Assembly (NCBI RefSeq): GCF_021228295.1
Contig: NZ_JAJQPD010000008.1
Coordinates: 1 to 64,000, forward strand
Source: Agromyces humatus
GTDB lineage: Bacteria; Actinomycetota; Actinomycetes; Actinomycetales; Microbacteriaceae
Direction of reading: 5' to 3'
DNA: 64,000 nucleotides
Below are positions 52,294 through 61,962 of this stretch, piece after piece (the first letter of the stretch is position 1; each line of letters opens with the position of its first letter). Both the position numbers and the translations under genes were made by a program. A model generated the notes under the pieces. The model was not told where the DNA came from. It saw only the letters and a program-made list of their open reading frames with translations, and did not search any database.

Positions 52294-53531
52294 CCGTGAC
52301 GACCGATTCCTCGGCGACGACCGATGCCACGAGTGCCGCGATCGCACTCGAAGACGAGCATGCCGCGCACACCTACCATCCGCTGCCGGTCGTCGTCGCG
52401 TCGGGCGAGGGCGCCTGGGTGACGGATGTCGCGGGCCGGCGGTATCTCGACTGCCTTGCCGCGTACTCGGCGGTGAATTTCGGTCATGGCAACCCGCGGC
52501 TCGTGGCGGCCGCGCGCGAGCAGCTCGCCCGTATCACGCTCACGAGTCGCGCCTTCCACAACGACCGGCTCGGGCCGTTCGTCGCCGAGCTGGCCGAACT
52601 CTGCGGCAAGGACATGGTGCTGCCCATGAACACGGGCGCCGAGGCGGTCGAGTCGGGCATCAAGGTCGCGCGGGCGTGGGGCTACCGGGTGAAGGGCGTC
52701 GCGCCCGACGCCGCGAACATCATCGTGATGGCGGGCAACTTCCACGGCCGCACGACCACGATCATCTCGTTCAGCGACGACCCCGACGCGCGGGATGACT
52801 TCGGGCCCTATACGCCGGGCTTTCGCACGGTGCCCTACGGCGACGCCGCCGCCGTGGCCGAGGCGATCGACGAGAACACCGTCGCGGTGCTCGTCGAGCC
52901 GATCCAGGGCGAGTCGGGCATCGTCGTGCCGCCCGCCGACTTCCTGCCGCGGTTGCGTGAGCTCTGCACCGAGCATCGCGTGCTGCTCATCGCCGACGAG
53001 ATCCAGTCGGGGCTGGGCCGGGTCGGCGCGACGTTCGCGTGCGAGCTCGTCGGGGTCGTTCCCGACCTGTACCTGCTCGGCAAGGCGCTCGGCGGTGGCG
53101 TCGTGCCCGTGTCGGCCGTCGTGGGCGACCGCGACGTGCTCGGCGTGCTGCGGCCGGGCGAGCACGGCTCGACCTTCGGTGGCAATCCGCTCGCCGCGGC
53201 GGTCGGGCTCGAGGTCGTGCGCATGCTCGCCACCGGCGACCCGCAGCGGCGTGCGCGCGAGCTCGGGGCGCGATTGCACGAACGCCTCCAACGGCTCATC
53301 GGCAACGGCGTCGTCGCAGTGCGCGGTGCCGGGCTGTGGGCCGGCATCGACATCGACCCCTCGATCGCCACGGGGCGTGAGGTGTGCGAGGCGCTCATGC
53401 GCCACGGCGTGCTCGCGAAGGACACGCACGGCTCGACCATTCGGCTCGCGCCGCCGATCGTCGTCGAGCCCGCCGACCTCGACTGGGCGGTCGAGCGGCT
53501 GGCGCAGGCGCTGGAGGACCTCAGGGGATAG
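52290..53531 (+). CDS. rocD: Ornithine--oxo-acid aminotransferase
   Basis: The 413-residue class III aminotransferase has YLDCLAAYSAVNFGHGNPRLV, AGNFHGRTTTIISFSDDP, the cofactor aspartate in LIADEIQSGLGR and the lysine in LYLLGKALGGGVVPVS. The tail HGVLAKDTHGSTIRLAPPIVV is that of ornithine aminotransferases. It converts ornithine to glutamate semialdehyde, the substrate also made by PutA. It is translationally coupled to the dimethylargininase gene and probably regulated by the divergent Lrp protein. Confidence 0.93.
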   Translation: MTVTTDSSATTDATSAAIALEDEHAAHTYHPLPVVVASGEGAWVTDVAGRRYLDCLAAYSAVNFGHGNPRLVAAAREQLARITLTSRAFHNDRLGPFVAELAELCGKDMVLPMNTGAEAVESGIKVARAWGYRVKGVAPDAANIIVMAGNFHGRTTTIISFSDDPDARDDFGPYTPGFRTVPYGDAAAVAEAIDENTVAVLVEPIQGESGIVVPPADFLPRLRELCTEHRVLLIADEIQSGLGRVGATFACELVGVVPDLYLLGKALGGGVVPVSAVVGDRDVLGVLRPGEHGSTFGGNPLAAAVGLEVVRMLATGDPQRRARELGARLHERLQRLIGNGVVAVRGAGLWAGIDIDPSIATGREVCEALMRHGVLAKDTHGSTIRLAPPIVVEPADLDWAVERLAQALEDLRG

Positions 53532-53688
53532 GCAAGGTCGACAGCGCGGCCTCCAGGCTGCAGGTCTCTGCTCTCTGCGTCGCGCATGCCACTCGTCGCG
53601 CATCGCGGGCGTTCGCCGCGCCGGAGTCGTAGGGTGGGCCTCGTCCCGATGACGCGGCACTCGTCGCGGCTCCGAACGGAGGAAGCGC

Positions 53689-55662
53689 ATGGCCGACACC
53701 GACGTCCGTCGTCACGCTGACGAGTATCGCCGCAGCATCGAGTCGCCCGACGAGTTCTGGCTCGAGGCAGCTGCGCTGGTCGACTGGCGTCACGCTCCCG
53801 AGCGTGGCCTCGACGACGGCGCAGCTCCCATCTATCGCTGGTTCCCCGACGGAATCCTCAACGTCAGCGAGAACGCGCTCGACCGCTGGGTCGCGGCCGG
53901 CCGTGGTGATCAGGTGGCACTCGCCTACGACTCGGCCATGACGGGCTCGAAGCGCACCTTCACCTACAGCGAGCTGCTGCATGAGGTCGCGCTCTTCGCC
54001 GGCGTGCTGCGCAACAACGGCGTCGAGAAGGGTGACCGGGTCGCAATCTACCTGCCGATGACGCCCGAGGCCGTGATCGCCATGCTCGCCTGCGCCCGCA
54101 TCGGTGCCGTGCACTCCGTGGTATTCGGTGGCTTCGCGGCCAACGAACTCGCGGTGCGCATCCAGGATTCCCGACCCCGGGTCATCGTCACGTCGTCGGG
54201 CGGTCTCGAGCCGGGCCGCTCCGTCGAGTACCTGCCGATCATCGAGAAGGCCCTCGCCATGATCATCGGCGACCGCTCGGTGACCGACGCCGTGACGCAG
54301 TCGATCCGCGTCGTTTCCGCTGACGAGCTCAGCGTCGAGACCGTCATCGTGCGCAGTCGCGAGGCCGTGCCGGGCACCGCAGCCGAGTTCGACGGCCGGG
54401 TCGGCGTGCGCTGGGCCGACTGGGACGAGGAACTCGCGAAGGCCGAAGCCGTCGAGCCCGTCGCCGTCGAGGCGACCGACCCGCTGTACGTGCTCTACAC
54501 CTCGGGTACGACCGGCACGCCGAAGGGCGTCGTGCGCGACAGCGGCGGGTACGCCGTGGCCCTCGCCTGGTCGATGAAGAACATCTACAACGTCGACGCC
54601 GGAGACGTCATGTGGACGGCGTCCGACGTCGGCTGGGTAGTGGGCCACAGCTACATCGTCTACGGCCCCCTGCTCGCCGGGGCGACGACGGTGCTCTACG
54701 AGGGCAAGCCGATCGGCACACCAGATGCAGGTGCGTTCTGGCGAATCGTCGAGGAGTACGACGTCAAGGTGCTCTTCTCGGCGCCGACCGCCGTGCGCGC
54801 CATCCGCCGCGTCGATCCCGATCTCATTGAGCTCGCCAGGTATGACACGTCGACCCTCGACGCGATCTTCCTCGCCGGTGAACGGCTCGACACCGAGACC
54901 TATCACTGGATGGACAAGGCCCTCCACTGTCCGGTCATCGACCACTGGTGGCAGACCGAGACGGGGTGGGCGATCGTGGCGAACCCTCGGGGCATCGAGC
55001 CGCTGCCCGTGAAGCCGGGCTCGCCCTCGCTTCCCGTGCCCGGTTACCGGCTCGCGGTCGTCGACGGCAAGGGCAGGCAGGTCGAGACCGGAGTCGAGGG
55101 CAACATCGTGCTCGGGTTGCCGCTCCCGCCGGGGAGTCTGCCCACTCTCTGGAGCGGTGACGAGCGGTACGTCTCGTCGTACCTCACCGCCTTCCCCGGG
55201 TACTACGCAACCGGCGACAGCGGTTACGTCGACGACGACGGGTACGTCTATGTCATGGGGCGCACGGATGACGTCATCAACGTCGCAGGACACCGGCTCT
55301 CCACCGGCACGCTCGAGGAGGCCATCAACCACCACCCCGCGATCGCAGAGGTCGCCGTGATCGGCATCCACGACGAACTGAAGGGGCAACGCGCGGCCGG
55401 ATTCGTGACACTCAAGCACGGGGCATCGATCGACCACGACGTGCTCGTGAAGGAACTGGTCGCGCTCGTTCGCGAGACAGTGGGGCCCGTCGCGGCGTTC
55501 CGCGACGTCACCGTGCTCGAGCGCCTGCCGAAGACCCGCTCGGGCAAGATCCTGCGCAAGACCATGCGCCAGATCGCCGACGGCGAGACCTACAAGGTAC
55601 CCGCCACGATCGAGGACCCGACGGTGCTCGAGGCGCTGAAGGCGGCGCTGGCGGCGCAGTAG
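53689..55662 (+). CDS. prpE: Propionate/acetate--CoA ligase (acyl-CoA synthetase, PrpE-like)
   Basis: The 657-residue AMP-forming ligase has the motifs LYTSGTTGTPKGVVRDSGGY, HWWQTETGWAI, YYATGDSGYVDDDGYVYVMGRTDDVINVAGHRLSTGTLEEAI and the C-terminal catalytic lysine in LPKTRSGKILRKTMRQIA. The SADELSV region and overall length resemble propionyl-CoA synthetases rather than acetyl-CoA synthetases, but the distinction is subtle. It would supply propionyl-CoA to PrpC encoded 31 kb away. It stands alone with its own AGGAGG-like site. Confidence 0.88.
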   Translation: MADTDVRRHADEYRRSIESPDEFWLEAAALVDWRHAPERGLDDGAAPIYRWFPDGILNVSENALDRWVAAGRGDQVALAYDSAMTGSKRTFTYSELLHEVALFAGVLRNNGVEKGDRVAIYLPMTPEAVIAMLACARIGAVHSVVFGGFAANELAVRIQDSRPRVIVTSSGGLEPGRSVEYLPIIEKALAMIIGDRSVTDAVTQSIRVVSADELSVETVIVRSREAVPGTAAEFDGRVGVRWADWDEELAKAEAVEPVAVEATDPLYVLYTSGTTGTPKGVVRDSGGYAVALAWSMKNIYNVDAGDVMWTASDVGWVVGHSYIVYGPLLAGATTVLYEGKPIGTPDAGAFWRIVEEYDVKVLFSAPTAVRAIRRVDPDLIELARYDTSTLDAIFLAGERLDTETYHWMDKALHCPVIDHWWQTETGWAIVANPRGIEPLPVKPGSPSLPVPGYRLAVVDGKGRQVETGVEGNIVLGLPLPPGSLPTLWSGDERYVSSYLTAFPGYYATGDSGYVDDDGYVYVMGRTDDVINVAGHRLSTGTLEEAINHHPAIAEVAVIGIHDELKGQRAAGFVTLKHGASIDHDVLVKELVALVRETVGPVAAFRDVTVLERLPKTRSGKILRKTMRQIADGETYKVPATIEDPTVLEALKAALAAQ

Positions 55663-55785
55663 GTCGCGGCCGGGCGGACGAGCGGCTCGACGACGTGCTG
55701 AACGAACTTCGGGCCGCGTAACCTCGCCGCGATATCCTTGCACCCGACCGCACGGGTTCGTCCGCGTCGGGGTCAGGGGTGGGCA

Positions 55786-56571
55786 ATGGCACGAAGCAAG
55801 GCCGAGAAGGCCGCGTCCAAGGCGCTGAAGAAGGCACGCGAGGCACTCGATGCGGCGGCCGAGGCGCTGGCCGAGGCGAGACGTCTCGCAAAGAAGGTCG
55901 ACAAGGGCGCGAAGAAGCGCGCGGCCGAGGTCGGGTCCGACCTCGATCGCGTTGCGTCTCGGCTGCGCGTCGAGGCCGCGGTCGTGAAGCAGAAGATCGA
56001 GAACGCGGCGAAGTCCGACAAGCCGGCGAAGGCGAAGGCGAAGCAGGCGGTCGCGAAACGCGCGTCGACCACCGAGGCGAAGAAGTCGCCTGCCACGAAG
56101 ACACCGGCGGCGAAGGCTGCGGCCGCGTCCGTCGCGACGACGAAGCCGCCCGCGGCGAAGAAGCCCGTGGCCAAGCCCACCGCGAAGAAGCCGGCGACGA
56201 AATCTTCGGCCAAGCCTGCCGCGACAAAGCCGGTGACGAAATCTTCAGCCGAGCCTGCCGCGAAGAAGAAGCCAGCGACGAAATCTTCGGCCAAGCCTGC
56301 CGCGACGAAACCGGCGACGAAATCTTCGGCCAAGCCTGGCGCGACGAAGCCGGCGACGAAATCTTCGGCCAAGCCTGGCGCGACGACCTCCGCAGCCGAA
56401 CCCTCCGCAGCCGAACCCGCCGCGGCGAAGCCGGCCCCGGCGAGCCCCGCAGCGACGACGGCGCTCGAGGAGATGACGGTCGTGCACCTGCGCAGCCTCG
56501 CCCGCGAACGCGGCATCCCCGGATACTCACGGTTCACCAAAGCGCAACTGATCGTCTTCCTCCGCGACTGA
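55786..56571 (+). CDS. Lys/Ala-rich histone H1-like protein with C-terminal SAP/Rho-N-like domain
   Basis: The 261-residue protein starts with a helical lysine-rich part (KAEKAASKALKKAREALDAAAEALAEARRLAKKV). A long low-complexity region follows (about 80-220), made of units such as KPATKSSAKPAATKPA. It ends with TVVHLRSLARERGIPGYSRFTKAQLIVFLRD, a small SAP/Rho-N-type nucleic-acid domain. Such proteins bind DNA and condense the nucleoid in actinobacteria. The repeats are encoded by near-identical 36-base DNA units, so length may vary between strains. Its extreme lysine content and place before a poly-amino-acid synthetase gene are striking. Confidence 0.8.
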   Translation: MARSKAEKAASKALKKAREALDAAAEALAEARRLAKKVDKGAKKRAAEVGSDLDRVASRLRVEAAVVKQKIENAAKSDKPAKAKAKQAVAKRASTTEAKKSPATKTPAAKAAAASVATTKPPAAKKPVAKPTAKKPATKSSAKPAATKPVTKSSAEPAAKKKPATKSSAKPAATKPATKSSAKPGATKPATKSSAKPGATTSAAEPSAAEPAAAKPAPASPAATTALEEMTVVHLRSLARERGIPGYSRFTKAQLIVFLRD

Positions 56572-56641
56572 CACTTGATCGCTCCATGACGCGGCGCCGC
56601 CTCGGCGCGTCGCGGTCGTCCCCGTTCCCAGAGGAGGTCGC

Positions 56642-59600
56642 GTGACCACTGACGCTCCGGGAGCCCTCGATCGCTCGAGCGAGGCCACCCCTCCGCGCAC
56701 CTTGCTCGACGTGCTGCGCGACACGACGCAGCGGCATCCCGACGCGTCAGCGCTCGAAGACGCCGACGGCGCACTCAGCTACCGCGAACTCATGGCGCGG
56801 GTGGTGCGCACGGCCGCCCGCCTGCACGAGGCGGGAGTTCGCCGCGGAGATCGGGTCGGCGTGCGCATGGCCTCGGGCTCGCGGGAGCTGTACATCGCGA
56901 TCCTCGGCGCGATGGCCGCGGGCGCGGCCTACGTGCCCGTCGATGCCGACGACCCCGAGGAGCGTGCGCAGCTCGTCTTCGGCGAGGCCGCCGTGCGGGG
57001 CGTCATCTCGGGTCGCGGCGAGTTCCGCCCGAGCGCCGGGTTCGCGGATGGCCCGTCGCCCGAGCTGTTCGACGGCGAACCGCCGCACCCGAGCACGCAT
57101 GCGACGCCCATCGCGACTCCGCCCACGCTCGACGACGACGCGTGGATCATCTTCACCTCGGGCTCGACCGGCACCCCCAAGGGCGTCGCGGTGACGCATC
57201 GTTCGGCCGCGGCGTTCGTCGATGCCGAGGCGCGGCTGTTCCTGCAGGGTGAGCCGCTGGGCCCGGGCGACCGCGTGCTGGCCGGGCTCTCGGTCGCCTT
57301 CGACGCCTCATGCGAGGAGATGTGGCTCGCGTGGCGTCACGGCGCGTGCCTCGTTCCGGCGCCTCGCAGTCTCGTGCGCAGCGGCATGGACCTCGGCCCG
57401 TGGATGATCACGCACGGCATCACGGTGGTCTCGACGGTGCCGACCCTCGCGGCGCTGTGGCCGGCCGAGGCGATCGAGAACGTGCGCCTGCTGATCTTCG
57501 GCGGCGAGGCCGTGCCGCCCGAGCTCGCTGCGCGCCTCACCGCTCCCGAGCGCGAGGTGTGGAACACCTACGGGCCCACCGAGGCCACGGTCGTCGCGTG
57601 TGCCGCGCTCATGGACGCCGAAGGTCCGGTGCGCATCGGCCTGCCGCTCGACGGCTGGGCGCTCGCCGTGGTCGATGCCGAGGGCAGCCCCGTCGCGGAC
57701 GGCGAGCCGGGCGAGCTCATCATCGGCGGCGTCGGGCTCGCGCGGTACCTCGACCCCGAGAAGGACGCGCAGAAGTACTCGGCGATGCCGACCCTCGGCT
57801 GGGAGCGCGCCTACCGTTCGGGCGACCTCGTGGCGTTCGACGGCGTCGGGCTGCTCTTCCTGGGCAGGGCCGACGACCAGGTGAAGGTCGGCGGTCGTCG
57901 CATCGAGCTCGGCGAGATCGAGTCGGCGCTGTTGGAGCTTGCGGGCGTGAGCGCCGCGGCGGCCGCCGTGCGCACGACCGAGGCGGGCAACAAGGTGCTC
58001 GTCGGCTACCTCGCCGTGACCGATGCCTTCGACCAGTCCGCGGCCCGGGCTCGGCTCACCGAAGAGCTGCCTGCGGCGCTCGTGCCGCTGCTCGCGGTGC
58101 TCGACGACCTGCCCACCCGCACGTCGGGCAAGGTCGACAAGGCCGCACTGCCGTGGCCGCTGCCCGGTGTCGAACTCGATGCCGCGGGCCTCGGCGAGTC
58201 CGCTGCCTGGCTCGCCGAGCAGTGGCAGGCCGTGCTCGGCGTGCCGGTGACCGAGCCCGACGCGAGCTTCTTCGACCTCGGCGGCGGGTCGCTGTCGGCG
58301 GCGCAGCTCGTGAGCCGACTGCGTACCCGCGATCCCGAGTTCACGGTCGCCGACATCTACGACCACCCTCGGCTCGGCGCGATGGCCGACGAGCTCGACG
58401 CGCGGGTCGGCGACGGGTCATCCGAACCGGTGACGTTCCACCAGCCCGAGCCGACACCGCGGGGCACGCAGTGGCTGCAGACGCTCGTGGGTGTGCCGCT
58501 GTTCATCCTGAGCGGGGCGCGATGGCTGCTCTACCTGCTCACGTCGACGACGATCCTGCGCGCGGTGAGCGACGACTTCGGGTTCCTGCCCACGGTGCCG
58601 CTGTGGCTGCTCATCGTCGGGCTCCTCATCTTCGCGACCCCCTTCGGCCGCATGGGCATCGCCGTCATCGGGGCGCGGCTGCTGCTCGCGGGGCTCGAGC
58701 CCGGCGACTACCCGCGGGGCGGCTCGGTGCACATGCGCATGTGGCTCGCCGACCAGATCGCGCACCAGGTCGACCCGGTCGGCCTGTCGGGGGCGCCGTG
58801 GGTGACCAACTACGCCCGCGCGCTCGGTGCGAAGGTGGGGCGCGACGTCGACCTGCACACGCTGCCGCCCGTCACGGGCATGCTGACGATCGGCGATCAC
58901 GCCGCCATCGAGCCCGAGGTCGACCTCGCCGGCTACTGGATCGACGGCGATCTCGTGCGCATCGGCCGGGTGCGCATCGGTGCCGAGGCCACGATCGGCA
59001 CGCGCAGCACGCTGCTGCCGGGCGCGCGCATCGGCCGCGGCGCCGAGGTCGCGCCCGGGTCGGCCGTGTTCGGGCGCGTGCCGTCGGGCCAGCGCTGGGC
59101 CGGGTCGCCCGCCGAGCGCATCGGACCCGCCGAGCCGAAGTCGGCCGAACCGCCGCGACCCGGCCGTTGGCTCGTCGCCTACGGGCTGTCGTCGATCTTC
59201 CTCGCGCTGCTGCCGTTGACGGCATTCGCCTCGGGCGGTGTCGTGATCGCCCTCGGCATCGCCGGCTCCGATGACCTCGGTCAGGCGGCGCTGCGCGCGC
59301 TCGCGTGGCTCGTGCCCGCAACCCTCGTCGCCGGGGTCGTGTTCGCGGGTCTCGTCGTCATCGCGGTGCGGCTGCTCGCCATCAGGCTCGACGAGGGGAC
59401 GCACCCCGTGCGCAGCCGCATCGGCTGGCAGGCGTGGACCACCGAGCGCCTGCTCGACGCGTCGCGCACCATCCTGTTCCCGCTCTACTCGAGCCTGTTC
59501 ACCCCCATCTGGCTGCGCCTGCTCGGCGCCGACGTCGGGCGCGGCGTCGAGGCATCCACCGTGCTGCTCATCCCGTCGCTCACCACGATCGGCGACCACG

Positions 59601-60580
59601 CGTTCCTCGCCGACGACACCATGGTCGCCTCGTACGAACTGCAGGGCGGGTGGATGCGGCTCGCGCGGGCGCGCATCGGCAAGCGCGCGTTCCTCGGCAA
59701 CTCGGGCATCGCCACCGCCGGCCACCGGCTCGCCAAGGACGCGCTCGTGGCCGTGCTGTCGGTCGCACCCTCGAAGTCGAAGCCGGGCACCTCGTGGCTC
59801 GGGTCGCCGCCGGTGCGGCTGCGCCGAGCCACCCTCGAGTCCGACGAGAGCCGCACGTACCAGCCGCCCTACGGCTTGCGCGTCGCCAGGGCGCTGTGGG
59901 AGCTCTGCCGCATCGTGCCGGTCTTCGTCACGTGCGGCATCGGCCTCGGCGTGCTGTTCACGCTCGCGTGGCTCACCGACACCTACGGGGTGTTCGTCGC
60001 CCTGCTCGTCAGCGGCGTCGTGATGCTCGCGGCCGGCGGCGTCGCGGCGCTCGTCTCGACCATCGCGAAGTGGGCGTTCGTCGGGCGCATCGCGGTTGCC
60101 GAGTACCCGCTCTGGTCGAACTTCGTGTGGCGCACCGAGGTGTCCGACACCTTCGTCGAGATGGTCGCCGCACCGTGGTTCGCGAACGCGGCTGCCGGAA
60201 CGCCCGCGCTCGCCGTGTGGCTGCGCTCGCTCGGCGCCCGCATCGGACGCGGCGTCTGGTGCGACAGCTACTGGCTGCCCGAGGCCGACCTCGTGACCCT
60301 CGGCGACGGGTCGACCGTGAACCGCGGTTGCGTCGTGCAGACCCACCTGTTCCATGATCGAATCATGAGCATGGACCACGTCACCCTCGAGACCGGCGCG
60401 ACGCTCGGCCCGCACAGCGTGATCCTGCCCGCCGCAAGCATCGGCGCGCATGCCACCGTCGGCCCGGCCTCGCTCGTGATGCGCGGTGAAGCAGTCCCCG
60501 TGGGCAGCCGCTGGAGCGGCAACCCCATCGGGCCGTGGCGCGCGGTGCGCATCGCCGACTACCACGCGCGGGTGCGCTGA
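56642..60580 (+). CDS. Pls/PosA-family membrane non-ribosomal peptide synthetase (epsilon-poly-lysine synthetase-like)
   Basis: The 1312-residue protein has an adenylation domain (about 20-510; FTSGSTGTPKGVAVTHRS, VWNTYGPTEATVV, YRSGDLVAFDG) and a carrier domain whose phosphopantetheine serine is in FFDLGGGSLSAAQLVSRLR (about residue 550). Six membrane helices alternate with three left-handed beta-helix acyltransferase-like domains. It has no condensation domain. This order and the length match epsilon-poly-L-lysine synthetase Pls of Streptomyces (about 1319 residues). The amino acid used cannot be read with confidence. The start is GTG 56642 behind GAGGAGG. The next gene overlaps its stop (TGATG). 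Confidence 0.9.
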   Translation: MTTDAPGALDRSSEATPPRTLLDVLRDTTQRHPDASALEDADGALSYRELMARVVRTAARLHEAGVRRGDRVGVRMASGSRELYIAILGAMAAGAAYVPVDADDPEERAQLVFGEAAVRGVISGRGEFRPSAGFADGPSPELFDGEPPHPSTHATPIATPPTLDDDAWIIFTSGSTGTPKGVAVTHRSAAAFVDAEARLFLQGEPLGPGDRVLAGLSVAFDASCEEMWLAWRHGACLVPAPRSLVRSGMDLGPWMITHGITVVSTVPTLAALWPAEAIENVRLLIFGGEAVPPELAARLTAPEREVWNTYGPTEATVVACAALMDAEGPVRIGLPLDGWALAVVDAEGSPVADGEPGELIIGGVGLARYLDPEKDAQKYSAMPTLGWERAYRSGDLVAFDGVGLLFLGRADDQVKVGGRRIELGEIESALLELAGVSAAAAAVRTTEAGNKVLVGYLAVTDAFDQSAARARLTEELPAALVPLLAVLDDLPTRTSGKVDKAALPWPLPGVELDAAGLGESAAWLAEQWQAVLGVPVTEPDASFFDLGGGSLSAAQLVSRLRTRDPEFTVADIYDHPRLGAMADELDARVGDGSSEPVTFHQPEPTPRGTQWLQTLVGVPLFILSGARWLLYLLTSTTILRAVSDDFGFLPTVPLWLLIVGLLIFATPFGRMGIAVIGARLLLAGLEPGDYPRGGSVHMRMWLADQIAHQVDPVGLSGAPWVTNYARALGAKVGRDVDLHTLPPVTGMLTIGDHAAIEPEVDLAGYWIDGDLVRIGRVRIGAEATIGTRSTLLPGARIGRGAEVAPGSAVFGRVPSGQRWAGSPAERIGPAEPKSAEPPRPGRWLVAYGLSSIFLALLPLTAFASGGVVIALGIAGSDDLGQAALRALAWLVPATLVAGVVFAGLVVIAVRLLAIRLDEGTHPVRSRIGWQAWTTERLLDASRTILFPLYSSLFTPIWLRLLGADVGRGVEASTVLLIPSLTTIGDHAFLADDTMVASYELQGGWMRLARARIGKRAFLGNSGIATAGHRLAKDALVAVLSVAPSKSKPGTSWLGSPPVRLRRATLESDESRTYQPPYGLRVARALWELCRIVPVFVTCGIGLGVLFTLAWLTDTYGVFVALLVSGVVMLAAGGVAALVSTIAKWAFVGRIAVAEYPLWSNFVWRTEVSDTFVEMVAAPWFANAAAGTPALAVWLRSLGARIGRGVWCDSYWLPEADLVTLGDGSTVNRGCVVQTHLFHDRIMSMDHVTLETGATLGPHSVILPAASIGAHATVGPASLVMRGEAVPVGSRWSGNPIGPWRAVRIADYHARVR

Positions 60581-61962
60581 TGCACGCGAACGAGATCGGC
60601 GCCGAGACCGCCGGCGACCCCTATGTGCCGCAGAGCGGCAACGGCGGCTACCGCACGCTGTCGAACTCGTTGAACCTCAAGTACCGCATCGCCCGCAACC
60701 GACTCGACGGCGTCGCCGAACTGCGCCTGCAGGCCATGCAGCCGCTCGCGCGATTCACCCTCGACCTCGTCGGGCTCGCGGCGTCACGGGTGCGGGTCGA
60801 CGGTCGCAAGGCCGACTTCCGGCAGGTGCACGGCAAGCTGCGCATCACGCCGCCGCAGGCGATCGAGGCGGGGGCCGAGGCATCCGTGGTCATCGAATAC
60901 GGCGGCGCCCCGAAACCGCGACGCACCCGCTGGGGCGCGATCGGCTGGGAGGAGCTCGACGACGGCGTGCTCGTCGCGTCGCAGCCGTCGGGCGCGCCCA
61001 CCTGGTTCCCGTGCAACGATCACCCGAGCGACAAGGCGAGCTATCGCCTGCGGTTCGAGACCGACGCCGCGTACACGGTCGTCGCGAACGGCGAGCTGGT
61101 CGAGCACCGTGTGGTCGCCGGGCAGGGCGTGTGGGTCTACGAGCAGCGCGAGCCCACGGCGAGCTACCTGCTCATGGTGCAGCTCGGGCGCTACGCGAAG
61201 CGGGTGCTCCCGAGCACGGTCACCGAGACCGCGGTGTACTTCCCGCGGGCGCTCGAGCGCCGGGTGCGCGCCGACTTCGACCCGCTGCCGGCAATGCTCG
61301 AGGTGTTCGACGACTGCTTCGGCGCGTACCCGTTCGAGCAGTACTCGGTCGTCGTCACCCCCGACGAGCTCGAGATCCCGCTCGAGGCCCAAGGGCTGGC
61401 GGTGTTCGGGGCCAACCACATCGACGGGCACGGCGGTGAAGAGCGGCTCATCGCACACGAGCTCGCGCACCAGTGGTTCGGCAACAGCGTCGGCGTCGAC
61501 CGGTGGCAGGACATCTGGCTGAACGAGGGCTTCTGCTGCTACGCCGAGTGGCTGTGGTCGGATGCCGCGGGCAAGGCCTCTGCCGACGAGCTCGCCCGAG
61601 AGCACCACGCGCAGGTGTCGCAGCTGCCCGCCGACCTGATGCTCGGCGATCCGGGGCCCTCCGACATGTTCGACGACCGGGTCTACAAGCGCGGCGCGCT
61701 CACCCTGCACGCCCTGCGCCTCACGATCGGCGACGACGCGTTCTTCGCCCTGCTGCCCGCGTGGACCGGCGCGAACCGGCACGCCACCGCCACGACGACC
61801 GACTTCATCGCGGTCGTCGAGCACCACACGGGCCGCGACCTCGGGGCGTTCTTCGAAGCTTGGCTGTTCCACCCGGTGCTGCCGGCATTGCCTCCGGCCC
61901 CGGTCGTCGACGACTCGGTCATCGGACGAGTGACGGCGTGGGCCGGGCGACGGCGACACTGA
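60580..61962 (+). CDS. M1-family zinc aminopeptidase
   Basis: The 460-residue protein has the gluzincin motif HELAHQWFGN (H293, E294, H297) and the third zinc ligand E316 in NEGFCCYAEWLW, 18 residues after the second histidine, as in M1 enzymes. Its N-terminal beta domain is normal, but the C-terminal helical domain of the long members is missing. The start overlaps the Pls/PosA stop in TGATG. In Streptomyces, enzymes that degrade epsilon-poly-lysine are M1-type aminopeptidases encoded beside pls, so this pair probably makes and trims the same product. Its 3' end overlaps the PPTase gene by 44 bases. Confidence 0.93.
   Translation: MHANEIGAETAGDPYVPQSGNGGYRTLSNSLNLKYRIARNRLDGVAELRLQAMQPLARFTLDLVGLAASRVRVDGRKADFRQVHGKLRITPPQAIEAGAEASVVIEYGGAPKPRRTRWGAIGWEELDDGVLVASQPSGAPTWFPCNDHPSDKASYRLRFETDAAYTVVANGELVEHRVVAGQGVWVYEQREPTASYLLMVQLGRYAKRVLPSTVTETAVYFPRALERRVRADFDPLPAMLEVFDDCFGAYPFEQYSVVVTPDELEIPLEAQGLAVFGANHIDGHGGEERLIAHELAHQWFGNSVGVDRWQDIWLNEGFCCYAEWLWSDAAGKASADELAREHHAQVSQLPADLMLGDPGPSDMFDDRVYKRGALTLHALRLTIGDDAFFALLPAWTGANRHATATTTDFIAVVEHHTGRDLGAFFEAWLFHPVLPALPPAPVVDDSVIGRVTAWAGRRRH

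Noticed and set aside
58418..60565. A 715-codon open frame opposite the Pls/PosA synthetase
   Set aside because: It is His/Asp/Arg-rich with no motif and lies wholly inside a well-supported gene.
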